A DNA stretch of 64,000 bases from Euzebya pacifica. GTDB taxonomy: Bacteria; Actinomycetota; Nitriliruptoria; Euzebyales; Euzebyaceae. The stretch is taken from contig NZ_CP031166.1 in assembly GCF_003344865.1 (NCBI RefSeq), forward strand, positions 124,001 to 188,000, in the 5' to 3' direction. The position numbers and the translations under genes are program-made. Shown here piece after piece: positions 58,913-64,000 of the stretch; position 1 is the stretch's first letter, and every line of letters starts with the position of its first letter. Below the pieces are notes generated by a model. It saw only the letters and a list, made by a program, of their open reading frames with translations. It did not search any database and had not been told where the DNA came from.

Positions 58913-61084
58913 CTACCAGGCGACGTGGTTGGACTCCGCGCCGCCGCCGGTGACCCAGTGGTCGGGCCCGTCAGCGGACCAGCACAACGTCGAGTCGCCG
59001 CCGCTGCCCGACCCGTTCAACCCGATGGTCTGGGTCCAGAAGCCCTGCGGGTCAACCGAGTCGTGGCAGGTCACCGTGACGCTGCCGCCGGCGGGGCCGT
59101 GGCTGACCGACAGCGAGTACCAGTAGCCGCCGTTGATCGGTGCGCCGCGCGTCAGCGACAGCGTCAGGCCCGGCGGAGGCGGTGGGGGAGGAGGCGGGGG
59201 CGGCGGGGTCCCCCCACCACCACCCCACGTCACGTGATTGGACTCCATGCCGCCGCCGGTGACCCAGTGATCGGGCCCGTCGGCGGAGTAGCACAGCGTC
59301 TGGTCACCGCCACGCCCGGCGGCGTTCAGCCCGATGGTCTGGCTGTAGAAGCCCTGCGGGTCCACCGAGTCGCGGCAGGTCACCGTGACGCTGCCTCCCG
59401 GCTGCCCGCAGACCGACACGTCGTACCAGTAGCCGGCGGGTGCCGCGGAACCCCGCGCCAGCACGATCCCCTGGGGCGAACAGGCGGGCACCGGGTCTGG
59501 GCCGGGACCGGGGTCTGGATCGGGGCCGGGGGTGGGCCCGCCGGTGCCGTACAGCGCCCTGACGGCGGCGATGTCGTCACCGTGCAGGCCCTGCGGGCCG
59601 TCGTAGTAGGCGTACATCATCGCGTCGCGGACGTCGCTGTGGTGGATGCCGAGGGAGTGGCCGAACTCGTGGGCGGCGACGGTCCACAGGTCGGTGCCGG
59701 GGACACCGAACTCGCCCCAGTCGTCGGCCTCGTCGAACCAGATGTAGTTCTGGCCGCCGACGACCTCGCCGAGGTGGGCTCGGGCCAGCACCCCGCCCCG
59801 GCCACCGAACCCCTCGGCGGCGGTGGTCCACTGGACCAGGACGTCGGCGTTGCCCGGCGACCCCTGGGTGACGGTGACCCCGGACACCGACGCCCACTCG
59901 CGGGCCGCCGCCAGCACCAGCTCGTGCTCGCGGCTGCCCGACAGGTCCGGGGTGCCGTTGACGAACCCGATGGAGATCGGCAGCGACGTCCACTTCTGGC
60001 CGCCGAGCACGTACTCCTCGGTGTCTGCAGGCCCCGACGCCGACGCCGCCGGGGCGGCCGACACCACCTCGTCGACGACGGACTCACAGATCGCCGCTGC
60101 ACCACCGAGGACCCGGATGGCGTCCGGCTCGAGGTCGGCGACGACGTCCAGGACGAGGTCGTCGACCGGGCCGCAGGAGTCGACCAGCAGCAGCGGGCCG
60201 TCCTCCACGCTGGTCGCGGCCAACGCATCGGCGTAGCCCGCCGAGGTGGCGAGCGTCACGGCCGCGACCCCCGGCGACCAGGCCTCGGCGGCGAGCGCCG
60301 CAGCGAGCACGATGTCGTTGCCGGCGGTCCGGTGACCCGACGGGATCCCGAACCGGTTGTCGATGTCACGCATCGCGTCGGAGGAGATCCGCCCGCCGAC
60401 GTACTGGATGTAGCCGGGCCGCAGGCGGTCGATGGCGTCCAGGACCGCAGCCGGTGCAGGTCCGGAGGAGGGGAGCAGCAGCACCGCACGACCGGTGGTG
60501 CCGGCCGCGAGCGCGCCGGCGAAGGTGTCACCGGAGGCGATGTACAGCACGTCGTTGGGGACCCCGGAGGACACCGCGACACCGACGACCGCGGCGGCGG
60601 TCTCGAACCGGGAGGCCCCGGCGACGCGGGTCACCGTCCTGCCGGCGGCGGCGTCACGGGCAACGCCGTCGGAGATGGCGGCCGGGCCGCCGAGGACGAG
60701 CACCCGGCCGGGGTTCAGGGTGGCGATGGCGTCGGTGACCGCCTGGGGGACCGAACCGGTCGGCGGGACCGCCAGGACCGGCACGTCCAGCGGGCCGGCG
60801 GCAAGCGCATCCGGGTAGTTGGCCCCCGACACCAGCACGACGGTGCCGGCGGACTCGAAGGAGTCCAACGCCACCGCCGCAGCGGTCTCGTAGCGGGACG
60901 GACCGGACAGCCGGAACGCCACCGGGGCGTCGGCCACGGTCACCCCGACCACCGGCAACGAACCCGGCCCATGCTCGGGGCCGTCCGCCACCACAGGGGC
61001 GGCGGCATCGGGAAGGGGGGCGAGGGTCAGCAGGCCGGCGATCGACGCCACGGCCACCACCCATGCGATCAACGTGCGGCGCAT
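58913..61084 (-). CDS. Secreted matrixin-like metalloprotease with cell-wall-binding repeats
   Basis: The ATG at 61084 starts a signal peptide (RRTLIAWVVAVASIAGLLTL). Residues 55-330 are three cell-wall-binding repeat 2 units (SRYETAAAVAL, ASRFETAAAVVG, then a diverged one, each with a V-L/Y-x-GG strand). Residues 360-520 are a matrixin-type zinc protease: VAAHEFGHSLGIHHSD is the H-E-x2-H-x2-G-x2-H zinc site, with a later Met in DAMMYAYY. After a Pro/Asp linker, two copies of an 80-residue unit end the protein (both with VTVTC-x-DSVDPQGF and DGPDHWVTGGG). It likely acts at the cell surface, cutting an extracellular protein. It is 723 residues and has its own terminator. Confidence 0.85.
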   Translation of the reverse strand: MRRTLIAWVVAVASIAGLLTLAPLPDAAAPVVADGPEHGPGSLPVVGVTVADAPVAFRLSGPSRYETAAAVALDSFESAGTVVLVSGANYPDALAAGPLDVPVLAVPPTGSVPQAVTDAIATLNPGRVLVLGGPAAISDGVARDAAAGRTVTRVAGASRFETAAAVVGVAVSSGVPNDVLYIASGDTFAGALAAGTTGRAVLLLPSSGPAPAAVLDAIDRLRPGYIQYVGGRISSDAMRDIDNRFGIPSGHRTAGNDIVLAAALAAEAWSPGVAAVTLATSAGYADALAATSVEDGPLLLVDSCGPVDDLVLDVVADLEPDAIRVLGGAAAICESVVDEVVSAAPAASASGPADTEEYVLGGQKWTSLPISIGFVNGTPDLSGSREHELVLAAAREWASVSGVTVTQGSPGNADVLVQWTTAAEGFGGRGGVLARAHLGEVVGGQNYIWFDEADDWGEFGVPGTDLWTVAAHEFGHSLGIHHSDVRDAMMYAYYDGPQGLHGDDIAAVRALYGTGGPTPGPDPDPGPGPDPVPACSPQGIVLARGSAAPAGYWYDVSVCGQPGGSVTVTCRDSVDPQGFYSQTIGLNAAGRGGDQTLCYSADGPDHWVTGGGMESNHVTWGGGGGTPPPPPPPPPPPPGLTLSLTRGAPINGGYWYSLSVSHGPAGGSVTVTCHDSVDPQGFWTQTIGLNGSGSGGDSTLCWSADGPDHWVTGGGAESNHVAW

Positions 61085-61227
61085 GGTGCGCTCCTTGTCT
61101 CTGGTAGGGACCGGCCACCCGAACGGGGCCGATGGAGCAACAGTGGGGACCCGGCACGCCCGGGGTAAGCCCGTCAGCCCGGGCGTCGCGCCCGGGAGAG
61201 TCGGGTCGATGTGGGAACATCGAGCTG

Positions 61228-63879
61228 ATGTCGCTGATGAAGCACTGGGAGGCCGCAGGAGTGGTCGCGGTCGCACGGCGGTCTTCGCCGGGTGACTGGC
61301 TCAGGCTGCTTCGCGATCAGGAGCGCACCGACGTAGAGGCGTTGCTGGCGGCCCGACTCAACGTCGAACCGGCGACGGTCGAAGGTCTCGTCGCGAGTGC
61401 CGAGTCCTGGCTGGCCAACCTGTTGGCGCACAGACTCGACAAGGGCAAGGGGACTCGGTGGGCGAGGTCGGAGGCCGCCGCCCGACGCGACCTGGCCGTG
61501 TGGCCCCCAACGGTCCCTTCAGCAATGGCGATCGACGCCTACTTCAAGCTGCACGGCGCAGTGGAACGTCTCCGCCGCAGCCACCAACGAATCGCCGTCC
61601 ACGCCGTGCTCGACCTCATGTCGCTTGACAACGACCCCCGCGCCTCCCGCTACCGCGACAGCGCCCGCGACGTCGCCACCCGACGCGGCACGACCACCGA
61701 GATCCGTGAACGCAGGTTCAAGGAGATCCGCCATGACAACGACACCCGCAGGGCGCGCCTGATCGAGTTGCTGTCCGCCCGGCACATGGACGGCGGGAGC
61801 CCAGAGCGGTTGCTGGAGGCCACATGGAGCAACGGGGCGGGCCGGGCCGGATGGTTCACCGCCCTCGACCGGGTGATGATCGAAGTCGCCCGAGAACGGC
61901 AGGTTCTCCACGCCGCCCCATGGGCCACACGGTTCAACCCCGAGACGGCACACCCGTCCAACGCCTACCCCCAAGAGGTCCGGGCCTACCTGGACGGGAT
62001 CATCGAACGCTACTCGTCGCTGCCGGGCGCCTGGCATGCACCGGACCGGATCGTTGCCGGTCACCGCCGCCACGTCGGCCGCAGGTTCGTCCGACCCATC
62101 ACCTTCGGGGAAGAACGGACCGAATGGGACGACTGGATCGGCACCCTGCCGGGAGACACCACCGGGATCCTGGTGCTGGGAGACCCCGGCTACGGCAAGT
62201 CCACCCTCACCCGGTGGGAGACCGCCAGCCGGGCCGCAGAATCGCTCCGCGAACCCATCCCACCCAAGGGTGGGGTGCCGGTCCTGGTCACGTGCGCCGC
62301 ACTGGTCGAACACCTCCCCTCCGACGGCAAGGGCGGCCTCCTCGGTCCCGCCCTGACCGCCCTGTACAACGACCACGTCGACCTCGATCCCACGTTCCAC
62401 ACCTGGGCAACCTCCCACCCGGACCTTCTTTGCATCGTCCTGGACGCATTCGATGAGGTCGAACGCGGATGGGGCAAGATCGAAGGCGCCCTCGCTAAGG
62501 AAACCGGGTTGGGCCGGATCATCGTCACCTCACGGCCCGTCGGGCGTCCCGATCGGTTCGCTGCCACCTCCGGTACCACGACGGTGAACCTCGCCCCCCT
62601 GACCGCCGAACAGGCCGCAGGGATGATCAGCGACTGGTTCGCCAAACCGATCCGCACCGACGCGAACGGGCAGGCCCGGACAGCCACCCCCGATGAGGAT
62701 GCCCTCGACGGCAGCCGGGCACGTGCCAGGGACCGACTGCTCATGGCCCTGGACGCCGAACCGCAACTCGCTTCACTCACCCGGATCCCGCTTTTTGCGG
62801 TCCTCGCCTGCACCATCGTCGATCCGGCACGTGCCGGCGACACCACCCACCCCGGCTTCCCCTTCCACCGTGAGATGCCAGTCGGATGGGTGCCGCGAAA
62901 CCGCACCGAACTGCTGTGGGCCGCCGTCATCGACCGGCTCTACGGCGTCGGCATCGACGGCGGCTACAACGCCCCCCGAGCTGACCTCCTCGACCGGCTC
63001 CTCCGCGACGCCGCCGCCATCGCCTTCCACATCTCCATCGGTAACAAGGGCAGGAACGACCCGCGCCGCAACCGCCGACTGCTCGACCACCACCTCCGCA
63101 CCACCCTTGGCGACCGAATCGCCGACACCGCCGGACTCCTGCTGCTCAAGGTCGGCGACGATGGCGGCTCGGGACTTCTGACCGAGAACCGGGAAAGCAT
63201 CGACTGGCTCCACAAGCAGGTCGGCGAGTACCTCACCGCCCACCACCTCGCTGCCAACCCCGACCTCCGCAACGGCACCGGGATCCAGGACCTCATCGAC
63301 AGCCCGGACCAGACGGAAGTCGTCCGTCTCCTCATCGGAGAACTCGCCCGGCTCCGCGACTCCTCATTCGAGGAACTGATCGAACGGATCGCCGACGGCC
63401 ACGACCTCGGGATGATGCACAGCCGACTGCTGTGGCGCGCACTCGGTGAACTTCCCGCCCCTCTCGCCGACGATCTGCGCCACCGCTACGCCCGCACCTA
63501 CATCCGCCGGCTCGAGGACGCTCGGACGTTCAATCCCGACAAGTCCGATCAGAACCAGATCATCCGCGAACTCGCCGACGTCGCCGAAGCCGTCGGTGCC
63601 ACGGAAACGGTCCGGCCATGGACTGCGGAACGCCAACCGCACCGCATCCGCGAGGAAGGACAGCTGCTCCTCGACCCCCAGGTCACCGTTGTGGACTGGC
63701 TGCGCACAACCGCACCCACCAACTTCGACACCGCCAACCCCAACGACATCGCCACGGTCATCGACGTCGTCAAGGCCTACCGCAAACTCCGGGCCGACGG
63801 CCAATGGGACGACACCAACGCGGTCGCCACCGAACTCGCCGCCATGGGCATCGACCCGTGGCTCGTCTGGACGGGCTGA
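61228..63879 (+). CDS. NACHT-domain STAND NTPase
   Basis: The start at 61228 is preferred to one at 61132, which would begin in the upstream gene's promoter; an ATG at 61237 is also possible. Walker A is VLGDPGYGKSTLT (about residue 316) and Walker B CIVLDAFDEVERG (about 400), with the small D-x-x-D/E pattern of NACHT domains, then IIVTSRPVGRPDRF. The 300-residue N-terminus and the 400-residue helical C-terminus carry no known effector or repeat. Bacterial NACHT proteins often sense phage proteins and stop infection. At 883 residues it is of typical size. No partner gene is visible before the window ends. Confidence 0.8.
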   Translation: MSLMKHWEAAGVVAVARRSSPGDWLRLLRDQERTDVEALLAARLNVEPATVEGLVASAESWLANLLAHRLDKGKGTRWARSEAAARRDLAVWPPTVPSAMAIDAYFKLHGAVERLRRSHQRIAVHAVLDLMSLDNDPRASRYRDSARDVATRRGTTTEIRERRFKEIRHDNDTRRARLIELLSARHMDGGSPERLLEATWSNGAGRAGWFTALDRVMIEVARERQVLHAAPWATRFNPETAHPSNAYPQEVRAYLDGIIERYSSLPGAWHAPDRIVAGHRRHVGRRFVRPITFGEERTEWDDWIGTLPGDTTGILVLGDPGYGKSTLTRWETASRAAESLREPIPPKGGVPVLVTCAALVEHLPSDGKGGLLGPALTALYNDHVDLDPTFHTWATSHPDLLCIVLDAFDEVERGWGKIEGALAKETGLGRIIVTSRPVGRPDRFAATSGTTTVNLAPLTAEQAAGMISDWFAKPIRTDANGQARTATPDEDALDGSRARARDRLLMALDAEPQLASLTRIPLFAVLACTIVDPARAGDTTHPGFPFHREMPVGWVPRNRTELLWAAVIDRLYGVGIDGGYNAPRADLLDRLLRDAAAIAFHISIGNKGRNDPRRNRRLLDHHLRTTLGDRIADTAGLLLLKVGDDGGSGLLTENRESIDWLHKQVGEYLTAHHLAANPDLRNGTGIQDLIDSPDQTEVVRLLIGELARLRDSSFEELIERIADGHDLGMMHSRLLWRALGELPAPLADDLRHRYARTYIRRLEDARTFNPDKSDQNQIIRELADVAEAVGATETVRPWTAERQPHRIREEGQLLLDPQVTVVDWLRTTAPTNFDTANPNDIATVIDVVKAYRKLRADGQWDDTNAVATELAAMGIDPWLVWTG

Positions 63880-63979
63880 CAGGCCCACCCGCGCGGGCAT
63901 GTCGGCACCTGCCGCGACCATGGACCCGGCACGGAATGACCGGGACACACCGTCCCGACCCGTGCCGAGGAACCCACCG

Positions 63980-64000
63980 ATGGCAGACCCGTTCGTCCAC
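63980..64000 (+). CDS. Start of a gene cut by the window end
   Basis: An ATG at 63980 preceded by GAGGAACCCACCG opens a frame of seven codons (MADPFVH) to the end of the sequence. The spacing fits the other starts here, so it is a plausible partial gene. Nothing can be said about its product. The 100 bases before it hold a possible hairpin (about 63930-63966). Confidence 0.4.

Noticed and set aside
59160-59220. GC-rich simple repeat in the protease gene
   Set aside because: It is the coding of a poly-Pro linker, not a separate repeat element.

Overview
The window is about 70 % GC or higher, uses GTG starts freely and packs genes with 4-base ATGA/GTGA overlaps. It carries an FtsR-like MerR regulator, cell-wall-binding-repeat proteins, a CbxX/EccA-type AAA protein and a tandem-domain ThyX. 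This suggests an Actinomycetota genome, possibly a deep-branching group such as Nitriliruptoria/Euzebyales or Acidimicrobiia (inference only). No rRNA, tRNA, ribosomal protein, phage structural or transfer gene was seen. Most genes are small and unrecognised, so a large plasmid, chromid or integrative element is more likely than core chromosome.

Layout. (1) 141-2625: three overlapping genes with a shared N-terminal Cys-Cys-Cys-His module (Nudix; acetyltransferase plus papain-like; Arr-like ADP-ribosyltransferase), then a three-repeat orphan CRISPR of type I-E at 2683-2829 and a damaged REC-GGDEF gene. (2) 3889-26635: small-gene operons, including a DnaJ-like zinc protein, an arginase-like protein, an acetyltransferase, a DUF4262 protein, a C5 cytosine methyltransferase, a stand-alone WYL protein and a DUF262 protein. 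(3) 26841-35816: a multi-HTH protein, HU, EcsC, a repeat protein and two large unknown proteins. (4) 36130-47894: a defence cluster with an adenine methyltransferase, a PLD-SNF2 helicase and an SBD/HNH nuclease joined by 4-base overlaps, a second multi-HTH protein, and a GmrSD-type DUF262/HNH nuclease. (5) 48047-54231: a large operator-linked protein, dCTP deaminase, a helix-hairpin-helix protein and ThyX with a frameshifted C-terminus. (6) 54261-64000: a MerR regulator divergent from an AAA ATPase, a secreted matrixin with cell-wall-binding repeats, and a NACHT NTPase.

The unifying feature is a 17-bp palindrome, TGCTA-N7-TAGCA, found at twelve intergenic sites from 3889 to 52180. Each overlaps the -10 or the -35 box of a recognisable promoter. 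Roughly 35 genes on both strands lie behind these sites, which points to one regulator switching much of the element on or off together. The regulator was not identified. All functional calls rest on motif reading by eye; no database search was possible.
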